Source of the DNA: Fibrobacter succinogenes
Lineage (GTDB): Bacteria > Fibrobacterota > Fibrobacteria > Fibrobacterales > Fibrobacteraceae
NCBI GenBank assembly: GCA_902800345.1
Contig: CADCDO010000038.1
Span: 23,834 to 87,833, forward strand
Direction: 5' to 3'
Length of the DNA stretch: 64,000 nucleotides
In this document: one piece after another, positions 8,819 to 18,119 of the stretch
Numbering within the stretch: the stretch's first letter is position 1
How the letters are laid out: each line of letters starts with the position of its first letter
The notes under the pieces: generated by a model
What the model saw: only the letters and a program-made list of their open reading frames with translations
What the model was told of the DNA's origin: nothing
Database searches by the model: none
Translations under genes and position numbers: made by a program

Positions 8819-11800
8819 TTACGCAGAAATTCCAAGGCGCTCCATGGCTATTTTTTTGCCAGTTTGTACGTCAAATTTGCCAGAACCGAGTTTCGGGAGT
8901 TCATCCAACTTAAGAACGGCACCGGGAACCATCAATGCCGGGAGGCCAATCTGGCGAAGCATCGTCTTGACTTCGTCTTCGGGCTTATCTCCCGAATAAA
9001 GGAGCACGATTTTTTCGCCCTTCGAGCCATCGGGGACAGCCACTGCGAAATGGTCGATTTCATCGAACAAAGGATTTTCCGAAATTTTGAAATCGACTGC
9101 ACCCAGGCTAACCATTTCACCGCCCAACTTTGCAAAGCGACTGTAGCGATCGACAATGGTGAGGAACCCGTCCTCGTCGATATGTCCCTTGTCGCCTGTC
9201 TTGTACCAACGACGTCCATCAATCATGGCAATTGCGTTCGCCGTGCGTTCCGGATCGTTCAGGTATCCCTTCATGATTTGAGCGCCACCGATCAGGATTA
9301 AGCCATCGGTTCCAAGCGGGAGTTCTTCGAGCGTATCCGGATCGACAATGCGGAACTGGCACCCCGGCATCGGCACGCCCACCGTCCCTGGCTTGTTGCC
9401 CACCACGACCGTCTTGTAGTCGTCAAGCAAGAAGTCCTTCGTGTTGACGGATGCGACCGGAGTCGTTTCGGTGCAACCGAAACCCTCAAATATTTCAAGT
9501 TTGAACTTCGACCTGTAGAGATTGCGGACGTCTTCGCGAATCTTTTCGGCGCCCGCATAAATACCGCGCACATGCTCAAACATCAGCGGATGGATGTAGC
9601 GGCTCGTGCCCCACATACGAAGGAACGTACCTGTGGCTACCATGATAGTCACCTTGAATTCCGCCGCCATGCGGCCAACTAGGCGAATGTCCGTCGGATC
9701 AGGGCAAGTCGCCACCGGGATTCCCTCGACCATGCAAAGCATCGTCGTGATCGAGAAACCGAACGCATGGAACATCGGCAACAGCCCGAGGAACACGTCT
9801 TCAGGCCCGACGTTGATGACGCTCGCGCACTGCTTGATGTTGCCCATCAGGTTGAAATGCGTGAGTTCAACGCCCTTCGGCGTCCCTTCGGACCCCGAGC
9901 TGAAGATAATCGTCGCCACATCGTCCAGGCTCACCTTCTTGAAGAACCGTTTTTCGAGATACCAGACCGGCAAGAACATTACACGCAAAAAATTGAGGAT
10001 AAGCGTAGGCTTTTTCACATACTGCTTGCCCAGGTCTTCCATGTAATAGACTTTGTAATTGCAAAGAAGCTTGCCCTCAAGATCGACGCCTTTTTGTTTT
10101 AACTTATCTACAAATGCATGCGCGGTGACAATCGTTTTTACGCCCGCGACCTTGCAGCAGTAATCCATCGTTTCCGGCGAACTGGAGTAATTTAGGTTAC
10201 AGACCGTCCTTGCCTTGATAAGCATCGCGAGGTTCGTGAAAATACCCGGCCCCGATGGCGGAATCAAGATACCCACGCACTTTTCGTCCTTGCCTAAAAG
10301 TTTATCAAAAATATTCGCGAACGTAATCGCCGCCGTCGCAAGCGAATAACCCGAGAAATGCTTCCCGTCGGGACTGAACACAACCGGGGAATTTTTCTTG
10401 CGCTTTGCAGAACGGATCCAGCTGTTCGGAACCGGACGGAGCCTGCGGATGTACGCCTCCCACGCGGTAATCGAAAGTTCCTGGATAGAGCGCAACATCT
10501 GAACGTTGCCACAATCGACTGGCACAGGCTTGCCAAAAGCGACCGAGACGATACGGCCACCGCTATGCACAATATCCTGGTAACCGGCGCTCGCCATGGA
10601 ATACGAACTGCCCCACAATCCTTGTACGTAAAGCGGCAAAAGCACAAGATTCGGCACATCCTTGATAGCGGAACTGTAATCCAGACGGAATCGGTTCACG
10701 TTGCCTGTCGGCGAAAGCGCGTTCTCGGGGAACACCACCACGGCCTCGCCACGTAAAAGCGATTCATGAGCCTCCTGCATAGCCTTTTCGGGATGCGCCA
10801 AGTCCAAGTCAATCACGTTCATCTGCGAAAGAATCAGACGCACGTACCACTTTTCGTACGAACGGCGGCTCAGCACAAAACGGAGCGGACGCGGGCTTGC
10901 CATCTGGATAAGCGCCCAGTCAATGTATGAAATGTGATTACTGACAAGAAAAACCGGGCCTTCCCACGGCAAATTTTTGAGACCGTTGACGATAAACTTA
11001 TAATGAAGCGAGAGCGTGGTGCGGAGCAACTGGCGCAAAAGCGACTGCGGCATGATCCACAAAGCCCAAATCGTCGCCCCCGTGCAGAAAAGGCCAAGCA
11101 CAAAGAACAAGTCCATGCGGTCAAAACCAAGCAGCCGCATCGCGAGAATCGCAAGCACGTCAAACGCAATCACGCAAAGATTTTGAACCGCATTGTTCAC
11201 CGCGAGCACATGCCCCGCCGACCGAGGCTTTGAATTGTACAACAGCAGCGCAAACATCGGGAGCATGTACATGCCGGCGCAAAAACCGAGCAACGCAAAC
11301 GCAATCGCATTGTACGGTCTCGGGATAAACGGAATCAGATAAATTAAAATAGCGGATCCCGCCGTACCCATCGGGACAAGGCCCGTTTCGATAAAGTTGT
11401 TCGACATGCGCATTGCAAACGCAAAACCGCCAATCAAACCAATAGCGGCACCAAGAATCGCATAGTTCACCAGCGCATCCAACCCAAAAAGCGAACCCGA
11501 ACAGAACTGGTCCTGAATCACGAAGACCATGAGGAATATCAAGACCCAGAACATCGAAAGCCCGATAATGGACTGACGGATTCCACGATTGCTCCACGCT
11601 TTCCAAAATTTGCGACGTGCGAAAACGAGATTCCAGTAACGTTCCCACGGGAATTTCATTTCACGGTCATACGCACCGATTGCGGGGAGACGCACCGCAA
11701 AAACAATCCCGAGCAGTTGCAACGCGCACACCGCCACAAGTACCGGGAGCCAAACTTCATACAAACTAGCAAATGCAAGACCAACCCCCGCCAGCACAAA

Positions 11801-12241
11801 AGAACTAAACCAGATAATCATGAGGATACCCGTCCCGTAAGCGAGATTCCTCACCCCCATCAGTTCCTTGAGGTAACCGCCGCGCGCCGGAGACTGGAAC
11901 GCCTGCAAAATAAAGAAAAGTCCCACCGATGTAAACACCAGCGGAACACTTCTATCATAAACGCCAAAGCAGAAAAGACCAAGCACGGGAACGGACAAGA
12001 GCGTCGTATATAATAGCACACGCTCCTTGGGATACTTGTCCGAAAAATACCCCGCGGGAGTCAATAACAATATGCAAGGCAAAAGGAAAAGCAAATGCAA
12101 CACGTAAAATTGCCAAGATCCGGTTGCCGTCAGCCCACTACGGCTAAAAACCAATTCCATCGTACCAACGATTATCGTAGAAATAGCCACTTGGGAAAAC
12201 GCGAGGCCATAGTAAGAGAAAAAACCTTGGTTCTTTTTCAT
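8819..12241 (-). CDS. MFS transporter / acyltransferase / acyl-ACP synthetase fusion (LplT-Aas type)
   Basis: 1140 aa with three domains. Residues 1-410: a 12-segment MFS transporter like LplT (lysophospholipid import). Residues about 425-600: a PlsC-type acyltransferase, with NHISYIDW as the H-x4-D motif and VVFPENALSPTG as the second motif. Residues about 640-1135: an AMP-binding acyl ligase with IIFSSGSEGTPKGVELTH, EGFGCTETTPV and YKTGDKGHIDEDGFL. Family knowledge: the combination imports lysophosphatidylethanolamine and reacylates it, in the inner membrane. It may be transcribed with the downstream glycosyltransferase genes (20-nt gap). Length agrees with full three-domain fusions. Confidence 0.9.
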   Translation of the reverse strand: MKKNQGFFSYYGLAFSQVAISTIIVGTMELVFSRSGLTATGSWQFYVLHLLFLLPCILLLTPAGYFSDKYPKERVLLYTTLLSVPVLGLFCFGVYDRSVPLVFTSVGLFFILQAFQSPARGGYLKELMGVRNLAYGTGILMIIWFSSFVLAGVGLAFASLYEVWLPVLVAVCALQLLGIVFAVRLPAIGAYDREMKFPWERYWNLVFARRKFWKAWSNRGIRQSIIGLSMFWVLIFLMVFVIQDQFCSGSLFGLDALVNYAILGAAIGLIGGFAFAMRMSNNFIETGLVPMGTAGSAILIYLIPFIPRPYNAIAFALLGFCAGMYMLPMFALLLYNSKPRSAGHVLAVNNAVQNLCVIAFDVLAILAMRLLGFDRMDLFFVLGLFCTGATIWALWIMPQSLLRQLLRTTLSLHYKFIVNGLKNLPWEGPVFLVSNHISYIDWALIQMASPRPLRFVLSRRSYEKWYVRLILSQMNVIDLDLAHPEKAMQEAHESLLRGEAVVVFPENALSPTGNVNRFRLDYSSAIKDVPNLVLLPLYVQGLWGSSYSMASAGYQDIVHSGGRIVSVAFGKPVPVDCGNVQMLRSIQELSITAWEAYIRRLRPVPNSWIRSAKRKKNSPVVFSPDGKHFSGYSLATAAITFANIFDKLLGKDEKCVGILIPPSGPGIFTNLAMLIKARTVCNLNYSSSPETMDYCCKVAGVKTIVTAHAFVDKLKQKGVDLEGKLLCNYKVYYMEDLGKQYVKKPTLILNFLRVMFLPVWYLEKRFFKKVSLDDVATIIFSSGSEGTPKGVELTHFNLMGNIKQCASVINVGPEDVFLGLLPMFHAFGFSITTMLCMVEGIPVATCPDPTDIRLVGRMAAEFKVTIMVATGTFLRMWGTSRYIHPLMFEHVRGIYAGAEKIREDVRNLYRSKFKLEIFEGFGCTETTPVASVNTKDFLLDDYKTVVVGNKPGTVGVPMPGCQFRIVDPDTLEELPLGTDGLILIGGAQIMKGYLNDPERTANAIAMIDGRRWYKTGDKGHIDEDGFLTIVDRYSRFAKLGGEMVSLGAVDFKISENPLFDEIDHFAVAVPDGSKGEKIVLLYSGDKPEDEVKTMLRQIGLPALMVPGAVLKLDELPKLGSGKFDVQTGKKIAMERLGISA

Positions 12242-12377
12242 GATATGTTCCTATAGTAACGGTAAAAAACTAATACATTAAAATAGGCAAGGACAATTAG
12301 TAATGTAAAAATAACTACGACACGCCCCCCTTTAGGGCCACTTGTAAGTTTTGTGAAACAACCCGTTTCATATTTTC

Positions 12378-12386
12378 TATATAATA
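12378..12386 (+). promoter_or_regulatory. Candidate -10 region ahead of the lipoprotein series
   Basis: TATATAATA at 12378-12386 is a good -10-like sequence in the 285-bp gap before the first lipoprotein. A short inverted repeat GAAAC/GTTTC (12355-12369) precedes it. No matching -35 box is evident at the usual spacing, so this is tentative. Confidence 0.3.
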
Positions 12387-12526
12387 CAGGCCCCCTTAAA
12401 AAGCGTCATTTTTAAATAGAAATTCAAGAATTTCACAAAAAAAAGGAAATTTCGGCTTGTAAATTATACTCCCCTTTTATTTATATTAGACCAAGGAGTA
12501 CGCAATAGCCCACAGAGGAGTTAAAA

Positions 12527-13522
12527 ATGTTTTACAAGCACTTAAAAAAATTAACCCTTGCATTGACCGGATTTTTCTGGGCAAGTTGCAACAACACAAC
12601 TATCACGGAGCCCCTTTACGGTGTGCCGCCCGACCTTTCCAGCAGTTCGGAGATTTCCCAATCCAGCGCTGCAGAACCAACTTCCAGCGAATCCATTTCA
12701 TCAAGCAGTCAAGCCGAAAGTTCCAGCAGCGAGTTCACACAAATCATGCCCGCATACGGAGTACCTACTCCAGTTCCGTGTTTCCCTGATAACGAACAAA
12801 CAACGATGATTAATCGAGTATCAGAGCGCATCTTCCATTGCGGAGACGGCGTAAACTGCATCCAAAAAGACTCCATAAAGGGTTACGAGTCAGAATGCAG
12901 AGAAATCATCGAAGAAGACGGCGTCACAAAACAAACGGTTTGCCTCGATTATGGCGTAATAGTGAACACCGAAACAACCTTTTCCTGCGACGATGGCAAA
13001 ACCTACAACGAAGAAGAGTTCCGCAAGCAATACAACAGAATCTATACGAACAATACTGATCAAAAAAAATCGTCCAGTTCCACAGCAGAAAGTTCCAGTT
13101 CTGACGGAGTGACATGCACACCCGGCGATTCAACATTAACCTATTACGCCCCATCCTACTCTGCAGATATCGCCAAAATGAACGCGGAAGAACGTGCAAA
13201 GCGCACCGGTGTTGAAAAAATTGACAGTCTCAAAAATACGTTGCAAGCGACTCCGCAGTGTCTCGCAGATTTGCGCCAGCAACTCGACTCGTTCGTAGCA
13301 CTCTATGGGGTCCCAGTCATCGTACATCCCGACGAAGTCTGCAGCGACGGTACCGTCCGCCCCACGGAGGAATATCTAGAATATCAAAAAATGAAAGAAG
13401 AATGGGAAAAGAACAAACCTGCACTAGACGAAGAATGCCAAAAGATTTACGAAGAAAAATTGGAGAACATTCAGAAAAGAATCAACAAATGCTTGAATCC
13501 ATTCGGCACGGATCAAACCTAA
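12527..13522 (+). CDS. rSAM-associated-type lipoprotein 1, Ser-rich linker
   Basis: 331 aa. Signal and lipobox: KLTLALTGFFWASC, Cys at about residue 22. Nine residues later comes LYGVPPD, then a serine-rich linker, then AYGVPTPVPCF. A Cys-containing segment ends in SCDDGKTYNEEEFRKQY, followed by a second Ser linker. A predicted helical block of about 140 residues (from TPGDSTLTYYAPSY to KIYEEKLENIQKRI) includes VALYGVPVIVHPDEVC. That block is shared with the protein at 14750. It has a good ribosome site (GAGGAG, 6 nt before ATG), unlike the next six genes. Function unknown; candidate substrate of the radical SAM enzyme at 18120. Confidence 0.75.
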   Translation: MFYKHLKKLTLALTGFFWASCNNTTITEPLYGVPPDLSSSSEISQSSAAEPTSSESISSSSQAESSSSEFTQIMPAYGVPTPVPCFPDNEQTTMINRVSERIFHCGDGVNCIQKDSIKGYESECREIIEEDGVTKQTVCLDYGVIVNTETTFSCDDGKTYNEEEFRKQYNRIYTNNTDQKKSSSSTAESSSSDGVTCTPGDSTLTYYAPSYSADIAKMNAEERAKRTGVEKIDSLKNTLQATPQCLADLRQQLDSFVALYGVPVIVHPDEVCSDGTVRPTEEYLEYQKMKEEWEKNKPALDEECQKIYEEKLENIQKRINKCLNPFGTDQT

Positions 13523-13618
13523 CGAAACTTTGAATCTATGTCCTTATGGCATAGATTCAAAATGTTTTTATAAGCACCGCCCCCCTGCAACCTATAACCT
13601 AACACCTAAGATCTAAAC

Positions 13619-14020
13619 ATGCTCTACAAATTCCTAAAATTACTCTTTCTCTCGATGCTCACACTCGTTTGGGGTGGTTGCGACCCCAAAGACGATGCCG
13701 TAGCCGGTTACGGATGTTTCCCGACCAAATGTTACAATACAACTGCCACAGACAAAAACGGCATGACCATCAGCATCATCGAATGTGAAGACGGGACTAA
13801 ATACCTGAAGAATCCGGGACTTTACATCGAAGATCCTAAAAGGGAAGAAACATTACCCGACGACATCCAGATCGTAGCTCCAAACACAGACGAATGCGGA
13901 GCGACGAACTGCAAATACGATTCTGTCAAAATCTGCATCGACGGAATCACCGTAGACGAACAAGGAAACGAGCACGGAATCGGCGCTTGCCACGCCAACA
14001 TCGAATGCCCGGAGAAATAG
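13619..14020 (+). CDS. rSAM-associated-type lipoprotein 2 (short)
   Basis: 133 aa. Signal peptide and lipobox LVWGGC; Tyr-Gly appears about 10 residues after the lipid Cys (DDAVAGYGCFPTKCYNTT). The rest is a Cys-containing domain (IIECEDGTKYLKNPGLYIED, ETLPDDIQIVAPN, closing in GACHANIECPEK) also found in the lipoprotein at 19513 (FECDNGKRYLKDY, RSILPNDILW, RTIECPSK). There is no serine linker. No Shine-Dalgarno is seen; the ATG is abutted by a 7-bp-period repeat (13589-13618). Function unknown. Confidence 0.7.
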   Translation: MLYKFLKLLFLSMLTLVWGGCDPKDDAVAGYGCFPTKCYNTTATDKNGMTISIIECEDGTKYLKNPGLYIEDPKREETLPDDIQIVAPNTDECGATNCKYDSVKICIDGITVDEQGNEHGIGACHANIECPEK

Positions 14021-14027
14021 GACTTAG

Positions 14028-14128
14028 AGCACGCTACGCTTTGACGCCTTCGGCGTCCGCGGCTGCACTCGGTCATAGAAAATGCAAGCATTTTCTGCGA
14101 CGCTCGTTTTGCACGCTTTTGGGCTATG
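14028..14128. repeat. Intergenic hairpin repeat (inverted orientation)
   Basis: It contains GACGCC-TTC-GGCGTC, then ACTCGGTCATA, GAAAATGC-AA-GCATTTTC and TGCGACGCTCG. This is the reverse orientation of the element seen at 15780-15815, 19213 and 19406 (CGAGCGTCGCA, hairpin, TATGACCGAG). The central hairpin arms differ between copies but stay self-complementary. Confidence 0.65.
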
Positions 14129-14210
14129 CATACCTTCATTCCCTAAACCACCAACCACTAACCACTAATCCCCCACCTACCACCTATTACCTACTACCTA
14201 AAACCTAATT

Positions 14211-14573
14211 ATGTACAAACATTGGAAAAAAATCGCACTTGCAATCACAGCATTCTTTTGGAATGGCTGTAGCGACAAACCTTCGTCTAGCGAAGAACCT
14301 ATAGCTTGTACCTTAAATATGGAATGCCCCGTATATGGGGTAATTTACGATTGTGAAAACGAAGAAGATTACCAATCACCCGACATTGATTCCAAGTGCA
14401 ACATAAAGCCATCAACGTGCGGCACACATTACCAATGCGAGGATGGTGCTTATTGTTATGAAACAACTAAAAACAATGCCGATGTTATATACTGTCCCGA
14501 CGAACCCGACAACAGCGTCACTTACTCTGAAAAAGATTTTTTCTCAAAATATTACATTAAGGAGCGATACTAA
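14211..14573 (+). CDS. rSAM-associated-type lipoprotein 3 (short)
   Basis: 120 aa. MYKHWKKIALAITAFFWNGC is nearly identical to the signals of the genes at 17213 and 17690. The mature part has two Cys-rich halves: ECPVYGVIYDCENEEDY and CGTHYQCEDGAYCYET, ending in VTYSEKDFFSKYYIKERY. The tail (Y-S/T-x3-F-x2-KYY) is the family end motif. It has no serine-rich stretch beyond SSSEE. The ATG follows a CCTAAAACCTAATT heptamer-type leader and has no evident Shine-Dalgarno. Function unknown. Confidence 0.7.
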   Translation: MYKHWKKIALAITAFFWNGCSDKPSSSEEPIACTLNMECPVYGVIYDCENEEDYQSPDIDSKCNIKPSTCGTHYQCEDGAYCYETTKNNADVIYCPDEPDNSVTYSEKDFFSKYYIKERY

Positions 14574-14749
14574 TAAACTTCTAACTTTAGACAATGGACA
14601 TGTTCTACGGACATAGGAAAAAGATTTTTCCCGCAATACTATGTAAAAAGTGAACGCATTCATTAAAAAAATATTCATTTTCAACTTCTATTTATGTAAT
14701 TTAAACCTAAGCACCAACCACTTCCTACCGACTACTTCCGACTTTAATT

Positions 14750-15652
14750 ATGAACATCCGCAAGCACTGGAAAAGACTTTTACTCACGACCACAGCCCTC
14801 TTTTGGGCAAGTTGCACGAGCGAAAACGACAACGTGTTCCCGACAATCGGCCAGGACACGCCACACGCAGTTGACCCTAGTGCAAGTTCTGACAGTCATA
14901 TCGAAAGTTCTAATGAAAACGCAGCCGAAAGCAGTTCTTCCGAAGCATCAGCACCGAGTTCCAACAGCATTACGCAGTCCAGCTCCAGCGAAGCAAATCC
15001 GTCCAGTTCCGTAGCAGAAAGCTCCAGTTCCGCCGAAGTGACATGCGCTCCCACGGATTCCGTCATAAGCTATTACCCGCCGGATTATTCAGAAAGCGTG
15101 GCAAAATCCAATGCAGAAAAGAAGGCAAACCGTGCCGGAGTCGCCAAAATCGACAGCATCATGAAGGCGCAGGAAACGATTCCTCAAGCCCTCGCAAATT
15201 TGCGTCAACAACTAAGCATGTTCGTTGCCCTATACGGGGCCCCAGTGCTCATACACCCCGATGAAGTTTGTAGCGACGGCATCACACGCCCTACACAAGC
15301 ATACCTCGATTACCTTAAAATGAAAGAGGAATGGGAAAAGAACAAGCCTGCGCTAGACGAAGAATGCCAAAAGATTTACGAAGACAAGTTAAAGGAAATC
15401 GAACAGAGTATAAAAGAATGTCTAGAAAGTTCAAACCCCAGCACAGATTTGACAGCATGCGATCTTAAAGCCATGTGTCCCTTATATGGAATAGATTCAA
15501 AATGTTCTTACAAATACAATTGCGTTGACGACGTTTCATGTGAGGAAATTGACGGAGATAGTACTAAGTATTGCACTGACAAACAAGGCGAAAAAATCAA
15601 ATACACCCAAGAGGAATTCGAAAAGAAATATTATACGAAACGTCGCTATTAG
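14750..15652 (+). CDS. rSAM-associated-type lipoprotein 4, Ser-rich, two domains
   Basis: 300 aa. Signal RLLLTTTALFWASC, then a serine linker at about residues 40-95 with repeated SSSSEA-type units. Next is a helical domain (from CAPTDSVISYYPPDYSESVA) with ALYGAPVLIHPDEVCSDG, shared with the protein at 12527. The C-terminal Cys-rich domain CPLYGIDSKCSYKYNC ends in IKYTQEEFEKKYYTKRRY, shared with the proteins at 14211 and 15946. It therefore combines two modules that occur separately in neighbours, a sign of domain shuffling. No Shine-Dalgarno is visible. Function unknown. Confidence 0.75.
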   Translation: MNIRKHWKRLLLTTTALFWASCTSENDNVFPTIGQDTPHAVDPSASSDSHIESSNENAAESSSSEASAPSSNSITQSSSSEANPSSSVAESSSSAEVTCAPTDSVISYYPPDYSESVAKSNAEKKANRAGVAKIDSIMKAQETIPQALANLRQQLSMFVALYGAPVLIHPDEVCSDGITRPTQAYLDYLKMKEEWEKNKPALDEECQKIYEDKLKEIEQSIKECLESSNPSTDLTACDLKAMCPLYGIDSKCSYKYNCVDDVSCEEIDGDSTKYCTDKQGEKIKYTQEEFEKKYYTKRRY

Positions 15653-15655
15653 TTA

Positions 15656-15870
15656 TTGGACATTGGTCATTGGGCACGCTTCGCTTTGGGCTATGAGCAC
15701 GCTCGTAAACTCGCTCTGGGGGCGCTACGCTTTGGGCAATGCCCATACCTCAGTAGCGTGCAAAACGAGCGTCGCAAAAATATGCTTGCATATTTTTATG
15801 ACCGAGTGCAGCCGCAGACGCCGAAGGCGTCAAAGGGAGCCGTAGGCGACCGAGCCCATACCCCATACCT
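15656..15870. repeat. Composite intergenic repeat block
   Basis: It contains GCTACGCTTTGGGC-type segments, then CGAGCGTCGCA, AAAATATGC-TT-GCATATTTT, TATGACCGAG and GACGCCGAAGGCGTC. It is the same composite as 14028-14128 in the opposite orientation, extended on both sides, and fills most of the 293-bp gap between two lipoprotein genes. Confidence 0.65.
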
Positions 15871-15945
15871 TCATCCCCTAAATCACAAACCACCAACCAC
15901 TAACCACACCCCTACCACCTAAAACCTATAACCTAGCACCTAAAA

Positions 15946-17157
15946 ATGAACATCCGCAAGCACTGGAAAAGACTTTTGCTCACGACCACAGCCCTCTTTT
16001 GGGCAAGCTGCACAAGCGAAAACGAAAATACGTTCCCGACGATTGGTCAGGACATGTCATCCGCTGTCGACTCCGGAGTCAGTTCCGACAGCCATATCGA
16101 AAGTTCTAACGAAAACGCAGCCGAAAGCAGTTCATCCGAAGCCAAAGCCCCAAGTTCCAGCAGCGCTGCTGAGTCCAGTTCCAGTAGTTTAAATCCTAAC
16201 GTCTACAGACTTGCAAGCAATCCAAGCGTCACTTGCACATCAAGCTATATCAATGGAGGCAAATGCCTCGACGATGATGACGCCAAAAGCAACAAAGAAG
16301 CAATTCAAAGAAAAATCGACGAGTACAAAAAAACAGTTGAAGAAAACCAGACTCTGACATTGGAACAGCTCGATTCCCTTGAAGAAAAAATAAATGCAAA
16401 TCTAAAAGAATGGCTTGATGCAGACTATAAAGCGTATAGAACACCCAAAACTCATTGTACACATGTAGATCTAGGAACGTTGGTATATAAATGTTCAAAT
16501 AACGAAAGCTACGAAGCCAGTACATTAGCAACCGATTCCGAAAATCGCATTCTCTATACAAAAGAAGAGCACAGAGCAAAGTTTCCTGAAAAATATCAAT
16601 CCAGTTCAAGTTCGGAGCCGGAATCCAGCAACAGCGCCACACCCCCGTCTCCGCTTTGTCAAAAACACGATTTTACCACAGAAGCCGATTTCAATAAAGC
16701 GTGGGAAGATGACAAAAAAGAACTTTTAGACATCGCCAAGAAAGAACTCGGAACAAACCTTGCAGAAAAAGACTCTATTTGCCTTGACCGCGTAGAACGC
16801 ACTTATTGGTCTCCATCCACAGATGTTATTGCTAAAAAGCAAACCTGCGACGGCGAAACAGTCGTGAATCCGCGCTATCAACAGGAGCTAGACACACTCA
16901 AAGCATCGGTAAAAAAACTAGTCGACAAATGCATCGAATATTCAAAAATCGAACAAATCGCATGTGTTATCGATGAGATGTGCCCTGAATACGGCGTAGA
17001 TTCTAAATGCACTTACAAATACAGTTGCAATGATGGTCTTTCATGCAGGAGAATAATGAATGAAAGCAATATGAATTGCACCGACAAACAAGGGAAAGAA
17101 ATCAAATATACCCATGAGGAATTCGAAAAGAAATATTATGAGAAAAGACGTTATTAG
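15946..17157 (+). CDS. rSAM-associated-type lipoprotein 5, Ser-rich, largest member
   Basis: 403 aa. The first 60 residues nearly duplicate those of the gene at 14750 (signal, lipobox, serine linker). A private middle region follows: a charged segment around residues 100-145 (RKIDEYKKTVEENQTLTLEQ), a second serine linker near 215-230, and a third block beginning CQKHDFTTEADFNKAWEDD. The C-terminus is the shared Cys-rich module CPEYGVDSKCTYKYSC ending IKYTHEEFEKKYYEKRRY. Mature-region Tyr-Gly occurs only in this last module. No Shine-Dalgarno is seen; a heptamer-type leader runs into the ATG. Confidence 0.75.
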   Translation: MNIRKHWKRLLLTTTALFWASCTSENENTFPTIGQDMSSAVDSGVSSDSHIESSNENAAESSSSEAKAPSSSSAAESSSSSLNPNVYRLASNPSVTCTSSYINGGKCLDDDDAKSNKEAIQRKIDEYKKTVEENQTLTLEQLDSLEEKINANLKEWLDADYKAYRTPKTHCTHVDLGTLVYKCSNNESYEASTLATDSENRILYTKEEHRAKFPEKYQSSSSSEPESSNSATPPSPLCQKHDFTTEADFNKAWEDDKKELLDIAKKELGTNLAEKDSICLDRVERTYWSPSTDVIAKKQTCDGETVVNPRYQQELDTLKASVKKLVDKCIEYSKIEQIACVIDEMCPEYGVDSKCTYKYSCNDGLSCRRIMNESNMNCTDKQGKEIKYTHEEFEKKYYEKRRY

Positions 17158-17212
17158 TTTAGTCATTGGTCCACTCCCCTACAACCTATTACCTAAAACC
17201 TAACACCTAATT

Positions 17213-17647
17213 ATGTACAAGCACTGGGAAAAAATAGCACTCGCCCTGACCGCCTTCTTTTGGAACGGTTGTGATGATTCGTCATCGACGCCAAATGATT
17301 GCGCACTTTGCGAATACGAAGTCGATGTTCCTCAAGAATCCAGTTCAAGCACAATCCCGTCACCATCAAGTTCAAGCAAAGAACCAATAACATGTATGCT
17401 TAGCACCATGATTCTCGACACCATCGAGTGCGGTCATAACACGACAACCTATAATTATTTCGATTGCGATGACGGATTTGAATGTAGCTATACTCCAGAA
17501 TGCGACAGCAAAATCTATTGTTCAGATAAAAAAGGCCAAAACATCTCTTACACCAAAGAAGAATTTTATACTAAATATTCGACGCAAAACGGATACTGCA
17601 AAAAATTGGCTTCAGGCGAAAAAATATGCATTCTATCTAATCACTAA
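17213..17647 (+). CDS. rSAM-associated-type lipoprotein 6 lacking the YG motif
   Basis: 144 aa. MYKHWEKIALALTAFFWNGC signal and lipobox; short serine runs; Cys-rich second half with FDCDDGFECSYTPECDSKIYC and ISYTKEEFYTKYSTQNGY, after which the protein continues 15 residues past the usual family end. Where relatives have CEYGVP, this one has CEYEVDVP, so it is the only member of the series without Tyr-Gly. That suggests divergence or loss of modification. The ATG is abutted by the CCTAACACCTAATT leader. Confidence 0.7.
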   Translation: MYKHWEKIALALTAFFWNGCDDSSSTPNDCALCEYEVDVPQESSSSTIPSPSSSSKEPITCMLSTMILDTIECGHNTTTYNYFDCDDGFECSYTPECDSKIYCSDKKGQNISYTKEEFYTKYSTQNGYCKKLASGEKICILSNH

Positions 17648-17689
17648 CCACACCCCTACAACCTATTACCTAAAACCTAACACCTAATT

Positions 17690-18046
17690 ATGTACAAGCA
17701 CTGGAAAAAAATAGCACTCGCCCTGACCGCCTTTTTCTGGGGTGGTTGCAATGACAATTCGTCTTCTAGCAACGAGCCTACAGCATGCTCACTTACTATA
17801 GGGTGTCCCGAATACGGAGTTTCTGGCTATTATTGTGAAGACGGCCTTCATCCGGACGACAACGGTCAAAACTGCACATTCCAACCAGCTCCAAAATGCC
17901 AGAAATATTATCATTGCGAAGACGGTGTTTCTTGTTGGACTTATGAAGACGATACCACTCTAAATTGCACCAATAAACAAGATAAAGAATTTTCAATCCA
18001 CGAAAAAGAATTTAATTCCAAGTATTACATAGATAACGATAAATAA
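17690..18046 (+). CDS. rSAM-associated-type lipoprotein 7 (short)
   Basis: 118 aa. Signal identical in pattern to its neighbours (KIALALTAFFWGGC). The mature part has GCPEYGVSGYYCEDG and KCQKYYHCEDGVSCWTYED, then SIHEKEFNSKYYIDNDK, a variant of the family tail. It lies 43 bp after the previous gene with the same upstream leader. It is the last lipoprotein before the radical SAM gene (74-bp gap), so co-transcription is plausible. Confidence 0.7.
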   Translation: MYKHWKKIALALTAFFWGGCNDNSSSSNEPTACSLTIGCPEYGVSGYYCEDGLHPDDNGQNCTFQPAPKCQKYYHCEDGVSCWTYEDDTTLNCTNKQDKEFSIHEKEFNSKYYIDNDK

Positions 18047-18119
18047 AAAATGAAGAATCATTTTTTCATATACATCTTTAAATTTGTATTTTAAAAACAA
18101 CCTCTAGATTCTAAAGCCT

